DNA of 64,000 bases from Clostridiales bacterium (lineage in GTDB: Bacteria > Bacillota > Clostridia > Saccharofermentanales > Saccharofermentanaceae): positions 61,262 to 125,261 of the forward strand of contig JAGCSR010000014.1 of the NCBI GenBank assembly GCA_017964005.1, in the 5' to 3' direction. The position numbers and the translations under genes are program-made. Below, one piece after another: positions 1 through 8,350 of this stretch. The notes under the pieces are model-generated. The model saw only the letters and a program-made list of their open reading frames with translations. It searched no databases and was not told the origin of the DNA. Numbering within the stretch: position 1 is the first letter of the stretch; the number at the start of each line of letters is the position of its first letter.

Positions 1-581
1 CTGCGATCATCAACATCGCTAAGCACATCGCTTCCAACGGCTGGCTTGCAGCTATCGTAGGCGGTATCATCCTCGCTGGCATCATGGCTTCCACCATGTC
101 CACTGCAGACTCCCAGCTCCTGGCCGCGTCATCGTCCGTATCCGAGGATATCTTCAAAGGTTTCTTCGGCATCAAAATGAACGAGAAGATCGCGCTCCTC
201 ATCGCAAGGATCATTCTTCTCGTTATCGGCGTCATCGGCGTCATCATCGCCTGGGATCCGGAGTCTTCCGTATTCAAGGTAGTATCTTTCGCATGGGGCG
301 GATTCGGCGCCGCTTTCGCACCCGCAATGCTCTTCTCGTTATTCTGGAAGAGAACAACAAAGTGGGGCGTATTCGCGGGAATGCTCTCCGGCGGTATCAT
401 GGTATTCGTTTGGGAGTACCTCATCGGACCTCAGTCTGAATACCTTGCAAAGATCTATGAGCTCTTCCCTGCTTTCGTTACGGCATGTATCTTCATCGTC
501 GTTGTAAGCCTTATCACACCTGCTCCTTCCCAGGAGATCCAGGACACCTTCGATAAAGTCAAGAAGATCGCTAAGAGCTGA
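1..581 (+). CDS. Sodium/solute symporter, PutP family (3' part)
   Basis: C-terminal part of a sodium:solute symporter (SSS family). The frame is open from the window edge, so the N-terminus is missing. A TADSQLLAASS stretch, a signature of PutP-type sodium/proline and related symporters, lies at the start, followed by about four hydrophobic helices and a short charged tail. The family couples Na+ entry to uptake of a small organic solute at the cytoplasmic membrane. Substrate cannot be told from this half. A hairpin terminator follows 20 bases after the stop. Confidence 0.85.
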   Translation, partial: AIINIAKHIASNGWLAAIVGGIILAGIMASTMSTADSQLLAASSSVSEDIFKGFFGIKMNEKIALLIARIILLVIGVIGVIIAWDPESSVFKVVSFAWGGFGAAFAPAMLFSLFWKRTTKWGVFAGMLSGGIMVFVWEYLIGPQSEYLAKIYELFPAFVTACIFIVVVSLITPAPSQEIQDTFDKVKKIAKS

Positions 582-600
582 TACGTTATCTGAATGACTT

Positions 601-646
601 AATGGCTGTCTCAAGTTTTTGAGGCAGCCATTATTATGTTTTTTTA
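601..646 (+). terminator. Rho-independent terminator after the symporter
   Basis: A 14-base stem (AATGGCTGTCTCAA pairing with TTGAGGCAGCCATT, one G-U pair) with a four-base loop, followed by TTATTATG and a run of seven T. It also sits at the 3' end of the convergent lipoprotein gene, but the T run favours the plus strand. Confidence 0.85.
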
Positions 647-686
647 TCTGTTATTTTTCGAAGGATAAACAAATACGTTTACATAG

Positions 687-1571
687 TCACTGAACTTTCA
701 TATCATACACGAACACTTCATGGATCTCTTCTGTGTAACCGTCGTAGAATCCTTTGGGCATGCCGAGGACTATCCTTGCACCCCGGTTATAGAGCAGTAT
801 AAACTGACCCTTGTTCTTATCGAAAGTAAGTCCTTCTATCTCTCCCTGCCTCGTCACATCATCGAAAACCTTATCCTTCGTAACCGTCCCCTTTGCTACA
901 TCGACCCTGTACATATTGTCCGGCTCGTCTTTATCCGCGTCACCGTCGTCTGCAGTCACATAGAGACTGCCGTCGTAGTAAGCTACGCCCTGGATCCACT
1001 TCGGCGAGGGATCCATTGTGAGAGTTCCCTTGTAAGCGCCGCTGTCAAGATCGTACATGTAAAGGTAATTACTGGACTTATCGTCTATCCAGGAACACAT
1101 ATAGACAGTCCTGGAATCCGGGTCAACCGCGATCCCCGAGCACTCCAGCTGACCTGTGGAATCGTTAAAGGGAAAAACGCGCTTAAGTTCCAACGTATCT
1201 CCGTCGTACACAGCCACCTGGATATTGCGCCCGACACCGTCCATGAAGTATTCCACACCCAGATACAGTTCATTGTTATAGACATCTATATCACCGATGT
1301 GATTTACTTCGATATCGTAACCTGCGAAGGGATCGTCGTTCTGAGCCAGAACATTCCAGTCCTTGTCGTACTTGGTAAGTGTCGTCGAACCTGACACCCA
1401 ATAGTATTCCCCTTCAACGCAAACACCCTGCCTGCCGTTCACCTGATGGACGGCGGACAGGGTATATTCGCGCTTTGTATTTTTCGTGCCGCATCCGGAA
1501 AAGCATGCCGCCATCAAAGATATCGTGATGATCGCTGTGACGGCGCGATTGGATTTTCCGGAATCAGTCAT
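687..1571 (-). CDS. Putative beta-propeller lipoprotein
   Basis: 294 aa, no family recognised with certainty. A signal peptide ends in a lipobox-like FSGC at about residues 24-27, so the protein is probably anchored to the outer face of the membrane. The rest is Tyr/Asp-rich with repeating strand-turn units such as VDPDSRTVYM and VAYYDGSLYV, which resembles a propeller of the SdiA-regulated or NHL kind. It is the last gene of the lar cluster, starting four bases after the preceding stop with no clear ribosome site of its own, so it is probably translated by coupling. A link to nickel-pincer enzymes is inferred from position only. Confidence 0.6.
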   Translation of the reverse strand: MTDSGKSNRAVTAIITISLMAACFSGCGTKNTKREYTLSAVHQVNGRQGVCVEGEYYWVSGSTTLTKYDKDWNVLAQNDDPFAGYDIEVNHIGDIDVYNNELYLGVEYFMDGVGRNIQVAVYDGDTLELKRVFPFNDSTGQLECSGIAVDPDSRTVYMCSWIDDKSSNYLYMYDLDSGAYKGTLTMDPSPKWIQGVAYYDGSLYVTADDGDADKDEPDNMYRVDVAKGTVTKDKVFDDVTRQGEIEGLTFDKNKGQFILLYNRGARIVLGMPKGFYDGYTEEIHEVFVYDMKVQ

Positions 1572-1575
1572 ATTA

Positions 1576-1893
1576 TCATACGGCTTTCTGGCTCTTAAGA
1601 AGACTCTTAAGCCTTCCGTCAGGATCTTTTACGATCAGAACGACAAGCCAGATGATAAGGCCCAATGCTACGACCGATATGCCGAGGAAAGCATCGTTGA
1701 GCATATCCTTGCCGGCAGGCTCGAAGAACTCTGCTCCGGCTTCGGCGTACTCGAATATGGCATCAACGAACCACATGATCGACGCGCCCCAATACATAAG
1801 GCACAATGTGCCGAGACAATACTTGCCGTTATTCTTGAAATACCAAGCCAAAGTAGCGGCGATAGCGGCGAAAACAGTGATCAGTAATGTCAT
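1576..1893 (-). CDS. Small membrane protein of unknown function
   Basis: 105 aa, about three hydrophobic helices (residues 1-17, 25-50, 70-90) and a basic C-terminal tail (RLKSLLKSQK). No family recognised. The ATG overlaps the stop of the upstream gene by four bases (ATGA), and GGGAGGT inside the upstream gene serves as ribosome site. The tight pairing suggests the two small membrane proteins form one complex. Confidence 0.6.
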   Translation of the reverse strand: MTLLITVFAAIAATLAWYFKNNGKYCLGTLCLMYWGASIMWFVDAIFEYAEAGAEFFEPAGKDMLNDAFLGISVVALGLIIWLVVLIVKDPDGRLKSLLKSQKAV

Positions 1894-2294
1894 GACGCCT
1901 TACCTCCCGCAAGTTCCTTCTTAGCGGCTTTCTTCATGATGATATCGGCTGCTACACACATAATCCCCCAGACAGCAGTTACGAGGACCGCCATCATCAC
2001 GCCTGCAGTTGCCATCTCATGGAACATCTCCATCGCGTCAGCCTCGCTTCCCATAGCAGTAAGGAACGGGAACCAGGGTGTAACCTCGCCGTGCCATACA
2101 TGCTCGAAAGCAAGAAGAGCCGAACCTCCCCAGAGCATTCCGTTAAGCCACTTGAGCTTGCGTGCGAAAGGGATCTTCTCAGAGATCTTCGATGCATCTA
2201 CTTCCTGAGTCTTTGACGCATCCTTATGATCCAATACCTTGGATACGATGGTAACGACTACTGCTTCAGCAGTAGGTACAAGAAAACAAGCCAT
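1890..2294 (-). CDS. Small membrane protein of unknown function
   Basis: 134 aa, no family recognised. A hydrophobic N-terminus (residues 1-18), a polar stretch (about 20-48), then further hydrophobic helices at about 50-65 and 90-115 and a basic tail. It starts with ATG behind AAGGAGGG, 50 bases after larC, and overlaps the next gene by four bases. Being co-directional with larB-larE-larC it could be a membrane partner of a LarA-type enzyme or of metal uptake, but nothing in the residues shows this. Confidence 0.6.
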   Translation of the reverse strand: MACFLVPTAEAVVVTIVSKVLDHKDASKTQEVDASKISEKIPFARKLKWLNGMLWGGSALLAFEHVWHGEVTPWFPFLTAMGSEADAMEMFHEMATAGVMMAVLVTAVWGIMCVAADIIMKKAAKKELAGGKAS

Positions 2295-2344
2295 AATAAA
2301 CCCTCCTTGAGATTATGTTTGTTGTTCGTATATTTTACACTCTT

Positions 2345-3610
2345 TTATGCTTCTTTGGTAATACTTCTTATGACTTCATCCCAGACCCGGGAAACAGGGA
2401 CACCCTGCTCTGTCGCGATCCTCACAACATCATCATGCTCGGGATAAGTTCTTACCGATCCGTCTGGAAGCGTTACGTTCTTTACTTTGACTTCACCGAA
2501 CGATGTGTTTACGACACCTGCGCTCCTCGGAAGGATAGTACGTTCCATACTGATACGTCTGATCCCGATGGTCGTAGTCTCGGTAAATATGATCTTCTCC
2601 AATACTTCCCTCTCATCTTCGTCACAGATAACCGTAAGTTCAATGCCGGGACGGTTCTTCTTCATCTGTATCTGCGAGTAGTGAACTTCCCTTGCGCCCT
2701 CTTTATAGAGCTTATCCATAAGATAGCCCAGTCTCTCACCTGTACAGTCGTCGATATCACTTTCGAGTTTTACTATCTTATCGGTATCATCTTCTGCGGG
2801 TTCGATCTCATAGATCCTTACAAGACTTGCCCTCTCGTAATTTCTCTTGCCTGCTCCGTAACCTGATCTTTTTACCTTGTATACCGAAGGCAGTTTCTTA
2901 CCGGAACGCATCGTTGCCGCGATCGCAGCACCTGTCGGGGTTACGAACTCACCCATGCAGTCGATCCTCTTAAGTGGAATAGCGTGATCTTCAACTATGT
3001 GCTGGACAGCAGGAACAGGGATCGGAAGGATCCCGTGAGCACAGCGGACAGTCCCGTGACCTTCCGCAAGGTACGGAACGATGATCTCATCGATACCGAG
3101 ATCGTCCAGACATACTGCTGCGGCAACGATATCAACGATCGAATCAACAGCACCGACTTCATGGAAATGCACTTCATCGGGAGAAGTTGCATGTGCCTTG
3201 GCTTCAGCTTCCGCAACCGTCTTAAAGATATCTTTGGCCAAAGACTTTGCCCTGTCGGTTATTACAGCGGAATCGATTATCCCGTATATATCGCTTAAGT
3301 GTCTGTGTTCGTGATGATGTTCATGTTCATGTCCGTGTTCATGCTCGTGATGATGATGTTTTTCGGCATGAACAGTACCATGAAGATACTCCATATCGTG
3401 GTCGTGATTCTGATGTTCTTCATCCAATACAACGTCAAAATCGCAAGCATCGATACCCGCTTTCTTTACCCTTGAGATCTTTATGTCAAAACCTTCCAGA
3501 GGAAGAGTCTTAAGCGCTTCAAGAAGTTTCTTCTCGTCCGCTCCAAGATCCAAAAGCGCCCCAACCGTCATGTCGCCGGCGATCCCGGCTTCGCATTCAA
3601 GATAATACAT
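2345..3610 (-). CDS. larC: LarC, nickel insertion into the pincer nucleotide cofactor
   Basis: 421 aa. LarC is the CTP-dependent cyclometallase that inserts Ni into pyridinium-3,5-bisthiocarboxylic acid mononucleotide, the last step of lactate-racemase cofactor synthesis. Recognised by the N-terminal LECEAGIAGDM, the VHFHEVGAVDSI block and GEFVTPTGAAI. A His-rich stretch at residues 66-104 (many HEH and HHHH units) is probably a nickel-binding loop. In Lactiplantibacillus plantarum larC is read as two pieces through a programmed frameshift; here it is a single open frame. Start ATG is preceded by GGGAG and overlaps the end of larE by 14 bases. Confidence 0.93.
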   Translation of the reverse strand: MYYLECEAGIAGDMTVGALLDLGADEKKLLEALKTLPLEGFDIKISRVKKAGIDACDFDVVLDEEHQNHDHDMEYLHGTVHAEKHHHHEHEHGHEHEHHHEHRHLSDIYGIIDSAVITDRAKSLAKDIFKTVAEAEAKAHATSPDEVHFHEVGAVDSIVDIVAAAVCLDDLGIDEIIVPYLAEGHGTVRCAHGILPIPVPAVQHIVEDHAIPLKRIDCMGEFVTPTGAAIAATMRSGKKLPSVYKVKRSGYGAGKRNYERASLVRIYEIEPAEDDTDKIVKLESDIDDCTGERLGYLMDKLYKEGAREVHYSQIQMKKNRPGIELTVICDEDEREVLEKIIFTETTTIGIRRISMERTILPRSAGVVNTSFGEVKVKNVTLPDGSVRTYPEHDDVVRIATEQGVPVSRVWDEVIRSITKEA

Positions 3611-4400
3611 CGTTCATACTCCCTGTCCTGTATCCTGCAAGATCTGCCGTAACGTATACAAATCCCGCTTTCCTGATCTCCTCTGTTATCTTTGTTCTGT
3701 TGTCCAAAACAAATAGAATGTCTTCCTGTGCTACCTCTATCCTTGCAAGATCTCCGTGTGCTCTTACCCTGTATTGCTTAAGCCCGAGATCTCTTAACAC
3801 GCCCTCTGCTCTCTCTATCTTACGGAGTGCTTCTTCGGTTATCTCCTGTCCGTAAGGGATCCTTGTTGCAAGGCATGCAAAAGACGGCATGTCCCATGTA
3901 TCAAGTCCCATTTCTTTCGACAGTTCCCGTATATCACTTTTCGACAAGCCTGCTTCTCTCAAAGGACTTCTGATCCCGAGTTCAGTAAGGGCCTTCATGC
4001 CCGGACGGTAATCACCTTCGTCATCGGTGTTCGTGCCGTCGGCAACATATTCCATACCTTTAGCGCGCGACTCTTCAGCCATCTTTGCGAAAATCTTTTT
4101 CTTGCAGTGATAGCAGCGGTCCTTGGGGTTGGACCTGATGAGATCATCTGACAGGACATCCGGAGTAATTACGATCTGATTTATCCCGTTCGTTTTACAG
4201 AAATCTTGAGCTGCCACCGCTTCATGCCGGGGTATCATCGGGGAGTCCGCTGTTATGGCAACGCACCTGTCGCCTAATACTTCCGATGCAACAGCGAGAA
4301 GAAAGGTGGAATCGACTCCTCCGGAGAATGCTACCGCGCACGATTCCATGTCACGGATGATGTTCTTAAGGCCTGTTAACTTATCACCGATTTCCGTCAT
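3597..4400 (-). CDS. larE: LarE, sacrificial sulfur transferase
   Basis: 267 aa from the chosen ATG. LarE is an ATP-dependent PP-loop enzyme that moves sulfur from its own cysteine to the bis-carboxylic acid mononucleotide made by LarB. The PP-loop SGGVDS lies at residues 26-31, an RCYHCKKKIF block near 95-104, and the PSFACLATRIPYG block places its Cys at residue 176, the position of the sacrificial cysteine in the L. plantarum enzyme. There is a GTG three codons upstream (4409) that is also in frame; ATG at 4400 is preferred for family fit. Overlaps larB by 17 bases. Confidence 0.92.
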   Translation of the reverse strand: MTEIGDKLTGLKNIIRDMESCAVAFSGGVDSTFLLAVASEVLGDRCVAITADSPMIPRHEAVAAQDFCKTNGINQIVITPDVLSDDLIRSNPKDRCYHCKKKIFAKMAEESRAKGMEYVADGTNTDDEGDYRPGMKALTELGIRSPLREAGLSKSDIRELSKEMGLDTWDMPSFACLATRIPYGQEITEEALRKIERAEGVLRDLGLKQYRVRAHGDLARIEVAQEDILFVLDNRTKITEEIRKAGFVYVTADLAGYRTGSMNDVLS

Positions 4401-5085
4401 AATCCTCACCCGGAGCTTTCACGGCAAGACGGTTGATCTGTATCGCAAGATATCCTGCGCAGTATCCGTTATCGATATTGACCGTGGCAACGCCGTTAGC
4501 GCAAGTTGAAAGCATCGCATGAAGAGCCGCCGTTCCTCCGGCTCCAACTCCGTATCCGACAGATGTGGGAACGCCGATCACGGGATTGGATACCAGACCT
4601 CCAATGACTGATGCCAGAGCTCCTTCCATACCCGCAACAGCGATGACGCAGTTGGCCTTTGCGATCTCATCTTTTACCGCGAGGAGACGGTGGATCCCGC
4701 TTACACCCACATCGTAGTAACGGAAGACCTTGCCTCCGAAGAATTCTGCAGTCTGGGCCGCTTCTTCGGCAACCGGAATATCAGCAGTGCCTGCGGTACA
4801 GACGGCGATATTGCCGATAAGAGTTTTGTCTGACTTTGAAGCCTTCAAAATTTTCGATGTCTTATCGTAGGTTATCTCAGGAATTACGGTCTTTACGGCT
4901 TCAAACTGCGCCGTTGAAGCGCGGGTGCCGAAGACTTCCCCGTACTCGTCAAAAATATTCTTATAGATCTTCTTTAAGTACTCTTCTTCTTTCCCCTCGC
5001 AGAAGACTACTTCGGCAAAACCCGTCCGCTCCTTGCGGTCCAGATCGAGCTTTGCAAATCCCAGATCCTTATATCCTTCGTTCAT
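4384..5085 (-). CDS. larB: LarB, pyridinium-3,5-biscarboxylic acid mononucleotide synthase
   Basis: 233 aa, close to the usual family length (about 246). LarB carboxylates and hydrolyses nicotinic acid adenine dinucleotide to begin pincer cofactor synthesis. The C-terminal half is PurE-like: the stretch from CTAGTADIPVAEEA through YYDVGVSGIHR and VIGVPTSVGYG is typical. ATG behind GGAGGAATGTT. First gene of the lar operon, with a good promoter 37 bases upstream. No larA is adjacent. Confidence 0.93.
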   Translation of the reverse strand: MNEGYKDLGFAKLDLDRKERTGFAEVVFCEGKEEEYLKKIYKNIFDEYGEVFGTRASTAQFEAVKTVIPEITYDKTSKILKASKSDKTLIGNIAVCTAGTADIPVAEEAAQTAEFFGGKVFRYYDVGVSGIHRLLAVKDEIAKANCVIAVAGMEGALASVIGGLVSNPVIGVPTSVGYGVGAGGTAALHAMLSTCANGVATVNIDNGYCAGYLAIQINRLAVKAPGEDYDGNR

Positions 5086-5122
5086 AACATTCCTCCGGGG
5101 ATCATCTTAAGATGTCTGCTTT

Positions 5123-5151
5123 ATTCTATCACGATAAGGACCTGTTATCGA
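5123..5151 (-). promoter_or_regulatory. Promoter of the larBEC operon
   Basis: On the minus strand: TCGATA, 17-base spacer, TAGAAT. Four of six and five of six matches to the sigma-A consensus, at a sensible distance (37 bases) from the larB ATG. No nickel-responsive operator was recognised around it. Confidence 0.55.
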
Positions 5152-5265
5152 CCGTGCGATGTAAGAAACAGTTAAGGATCTTATAAGGAACACATTAAGA
5201 CTTGGAAGATTTTGCGGAGTATAGTTAAGCTGTAACATAAGACAGGCATAAAGGAGTCTTGAATA

Positions 5266-6537
5266 ATGGATAACTCGGTTGCAGTAAAGAACAATTACAG
5301 GAAGTTCCTGCTTCTCTGGTCGGGAGAACTGATCTCCTCCATCGGCGGAGGTTTGTCCTCCTTCGGTCTCGGGATCTATATCTACCAGCAGACCGGAAGT
5401 GCCGCAGGAATGTCTTTCATGACATTGCTCGCATTCCTTCCGGGGCTCCTTCTTAAGGTACCTGCCGGAGTTCTTGCGGACAGATACGACAGAAGACTCC
5501 TCATGATGATAGGCGACGGCTTATCGGGCCTCGGTGTACTGTACATTCTCATCTGCATGATGACAGGCAAGTGCCAGATCTGGCAGATCTATGTGGGTGT
5601 TACGATAAGTTCCGTCTTCTCAGCATTGTTGGAACCCGCATTCACTGCAACCATCACGGACCTTCTTACCAAAGAGCAGTACTCGAAAGCAAACGGCCTT
5701 GTATCCCTCGCCGGATCTGCCCGTTATCTCTTCTCGCCCGTTATCGCGGGTTTCCTGCTCGCAGTATCAGATATCAAGCTGATCCTCATAATCGATATCT
5801 GTACTTTCTTCTTAACGGTCGTTTGTGCGGCAGTAGTAAGAAAAGGACTTGCAACAAAAGTCACCGAAAACAAGGATCCTTTCATGAAGAGCATGAAGGA
5901 CGGCTGGAAGGCAGTTGCGGGAATAAGGGGACTTCTCCTTCTGGTTATCGTATCTTCCTTCCTCACACTCTTCATCGGGTTCTTCCAGGTATTGGCCGAG
6001 CCCTTCGTCCTCTCCTTTTCCGATCCGAAAACAGTAGGCATCGTCGAGACAGTATGTGCATCAGGCATGCTCGCAGGCGGATTGCTCCTGGGGATCTTCG
6101 GCATCAAGAAAAACTTCGCCAGGATCCTCTCCATCAGCCTCATCTTGTCGGGTATCGGAATGACGGGCTTCGGACTCTTCCATAACTTCTATGTCATCAG
6201 CATATTCGGATTCATGTTCTTCCTGGGCATGGCATATGCAAACAACAGTCTCGACTATCTTGTCAGGACCAACATTCCCGACGAACTCCAGGGGCGCGCC
6301 TGGGGCTTCATAGGACTCATCTCCCAGATGGGTTATGTTGTGGCCTACCTATTCTCGGGGCTTCTCGCAGACGGTATCGGACATATAACAGAAAGAGGTT
6401 CAGGCTTTGGTTCGTCAGTGCTGATAATCGTATCCGGCATAGGACTTGCAGCGATCTCATTTGTACTCCTCTTCATAAAGAGCATCAGGCAACTGGAATA
6501 TGCCGATAAGAAGGAGAATATCTGTCTTGAATCTTGA
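5266..6537 (+). CDS. MFS transporter, drug-efflux type
   Basis: 423 aa with about twelve hydrophobic helices. The loop between helices 2 and 3 reads LADRYDRRLLM, the major-facilitator signature, and the N-terminus (LLWSGELISSIGGGLSSFGLGIYIYQQTG) matches the enterobactin/macrolide exporter-like branch of the family, described here from memory of those sequences. It probably exports a small hydrophobic compound. Start ATG behind AAAGGAG. Transcribed alone, divergently from larB, and closed by a hairpin terminator. Confidence 0.85.
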   Translation: MDNSVAVKNNYRKFLLLWSGELISSIGGGLSSFGLGIYIYQQTGSAAGMSFMTLLAFLPGLLLKVPAGVLADRYDRRLLMMIGDGLSGLGVLYILICMMTGKCQIWQIYVGVTISSVFSALLEPAFTATITDLLTKEQYSKANGLVSLAGSARYLFSPVIAGFLLAVSDIKLILIIDICTFFLTVVCAAVVRKGLATKVTENKDPFMKSMKDGWKAVAGIRGLLLLVIVSSFLTLFIGFFQVLAEPFVLSFSDPKTVGIVETVCASGMLAGGLLLGIFGIKKNFARILSISLILSGIGMTGFGLFHNFYVISIFGFMFFLGMAYANNSLDYLVRTNIPDELQGRAWGFIGLISQMGYVVAYLFSGLLADGIGHITERGSGFGSSVLIIVSGIGLAAISFVLLFIKSIRQLEYADKKENICLES

Positions 6538-6550
6538 TCCGGTTCACAAG

Positions 6551-6590
6551 AAAAACTCCGGCCGCCATCAAGGTGACCGGAGTCTTTATC
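6551..6590. terminator. Bidirectional terminator between convergent genes
   Basis: ACTCCGG (6555-6561) pairs with CCGGAGT (6577-6583), extended by GCC/GGT. On the plus strand it is followed by CTTTATCTTTG; on the minus strand the stem runs into TTTTTC. It serves the MFS gene and the fucose-isomerase-like gene. Confidence 0.8.
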
Positions 6591-6612
6591 TTTGTTTAAG
6601 CTCGGTTAAACC

Positions 6613-8088
6613 TTAGCCCCAGGGATTCTCCTTAGGATAAGGAAGTGACTTAGGCTGGTTGTATCCGATGTTCTGAACGCCCAGGAACTTGAATACTTCG
6701 AAGAGAGCCTTACCGTGATGACCGAATGCTACGGCACCGTGGTGAGGGAATCTGCCGGCGATAAGAACGTGACGGTAGAAACGGCCCATCTCCTTGATTG
6801 CGAATACGCCGATACCGCCGAAGCTGGTGGTTGCAACGGGGAGAACTTCACCCTCTGCGATGTAGGAGCGGAGAACGCCCTCGCTGTCGCACTGCAGACG
6901 ATAGAATGTGATCTCGCCGGGAGCGATGTCACCTTCGAGTGTTCCTCTTGTGAAATCAGGCTCAGAACCTGCGGGCTCCAGGAGACGGTGCTGGATGAGC
7001 TGATACTTAACAGCTCTGTCAGCGCACATCTTGCAGCTGGGTGTGTTACCGCAGTGGAAGCCCATGAATGTATCTGTAAGTGTATAGTCGAACTTGCCCT
7101 TGATCTGGCTCTCCCACATCTGAGCAGGAACGGAGTTGTTGATGTCGAGGATCGTAACTGCATCGAGGGAGATGCATGCGCCGATGTACTCGCTCAATGC
7201 ACCGTAGATATCAACCTCGCAGCTTACCGGGATACCGCGGGAAGCAAGACGGGAGTTAACATAGCAAGGCTCGAATCCGAACTGCTGAGGGAATGCGGGC
7301 CAGCACTTGTCAGCGAAAGCAACAAACTGGCGTGCGCCCTTGTGAGCTTCTGCCCAGTCGAGCAATGTGAGCTCGAACTGTGCCATTCTCTCCAGCATAT
7401 CAGGGAAGTACTTGCCTTCGCCCATCTCAGAAGCCATGTCATCACAGACTTCCTTGATACGGGGATCACCTGCGTGCTCCTTGTAGGATACGAGAAGGTC
7501 GAGCTCGGAGTTCTCTTCGATCTCAACGCCGATCTCATAGAGACCCTTGATGGGAGCGTTGCATGCGAAGAAGTCCTGGGGCCTGGGGCCGAAGGTAATG
7601 ATCTTAAGATTCTTAACACCGATAACGGCTCTTGCAACAGGAACGAAGTCCTTGATCATGGCTGCGATGTCAGAAGCTGTTCCGACAGGATACTCAGGGA
7701 TATAGCCCTTGAGATGACGCATGCCGAGGTTATAAGAGCAGTTGAGCATACCGCAATATGCATCACCACGTCCGTTGATGAGGTCTCCGTCACCCTCTGC
7801 TGCTGCGACGAACATACAAGGTCCGTCAAAGTTCTTGGCGATCAGAGTCTCAGGTGTCTCAGGTCCGAAGTTTCCGAGGAAAACAACGAGAGCATTACAG
7901 CCTGCGCCCTCAACGTCCTTAACTGCCTCGAGCATATCCTTCTCGTTCTCTACGGTAACGGGACACTCATAGATCTCATCACCATAAGCAGAGACGATGG
8001 CTGCGCGGCGCTTCTTGGACAGTTCGATAGGGAAACAGTCACGTGACACGGCGATAAGGCCAAGCTTTACTACAGGAATATTCTGCAT
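6613..8088 (-). CDS. L-fucose/L-arabinose isomerase family protein
   Basis: 491 aa, member of the L-fucose isomerase-like family (COG2407 type). Visible family features are the N-terminal Rossmann-like half with FLGNFGPETPE, a central SCEVDIYGALSEY block whose acidic residues would help bind the metal, and a C-terminal half with TDTFMGFHCGNTP and HHGAVAFGHHG. Family members convert aldoses to ketoses with Mn2+, but this branch has few characterised members and the sugar is unknown. No fucose kinase or aldolase is near. Start ATG behind AGGAGGT; the upstream promoter is close to consensus. Confidence 0.8.
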   Translation of the reverse strand: MQNIPVVKLGLIAVSRDCFPIELSKKRRAAIVSAYGDEIYECPVTVENEKDMLEAVKDVEGAGCNALVVFLGNFGPETPETLIAKNFDGPCMFVAAAEGDGDLINGRGDAYCGMLNCSYNLGMRHLKGYIPEYPVGTASDIAAMIKDFVPVARAVIGVKNLKIITFGPRPQDFFACNAPIKGLYEIGVEIEENSELDLLVSYKEHAGDPRIKEVCDDMASEMGEGKYFPDMLERMAQFELTLLDWAEAHKGARQFVAFADKCWPAFPQQFGFEPCYVNSRLASRGIPVSCEVDIYGALSEYIGACISLDAVTILDINNSVPAQMWESQIKGKFDYTLTDTFMGFHCGNTPSCKMCADRAVKYQLIQHRLLEPAGSEPDFTRGTLEGDIAPGEITFYRLQCDSEGVLRSYIAEGEVLPVATTSFGGIGVFAIKEMGRFYRHVLIAGRFPHHGAVAFGHHGKALFEVFKFLGVQNIGYNQPKSLPYPKENPWG

Positions 8089-8158
8089 TATGTGCTACCT
8101 CCTAAAAGAAAATATATGCGGTCCGATCTTGCGACCCCCCGCTAAAATCACATCTACT

Positions 8159-8187
8159 ATTGTAAACGAGCTTTTGGTGGTAGTCAA
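8159..8187 (-). promoter_or_regulatory. Promoter of the isomerase-like gene
   Basis: Minus strand TTGACT, 17-base spacer, TACAAT: five of six matches in both boxes with ideal spacing. The start point would give a leader of about 60 bases. A cre-like sequence overlaps the -10 box (8160-8174). Confidence 0.7.
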
Positions 8188-8284
8188 AGAATTGTTGATG
8201 ATTTATTTAACGATTTATTCTGATTATTTTTGTTGTATTTATCCTATGGTATTTCCGGCCGTCCCCTCCCCCAGGGCCTTGGAA

Positions 8285-8312
8285 TTGACGATGTTTTCGA
8301 ACATGTTATAAT
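8285..8312 (+). promoter_or_regulatory. Promoter of the glycosyltransferase gene
   Basis: TTGACG, 16-base spacer, TATAAT. It ends 38 bases before the ATG at 8351. Confidence 0.7.
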
Positions 8313-8350
8313 CTTGACAGACAAAAGCTTTAGGATCCCGGGGACAATCA

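Noticed and set aside
6715..8046. 443-codon open frame on the plus strand
   Set aside because: Fully antisense to the isomerase-like gene, which has a family match, ribosome site and promoter; the mirror frame has no family features and arises from codon bias.
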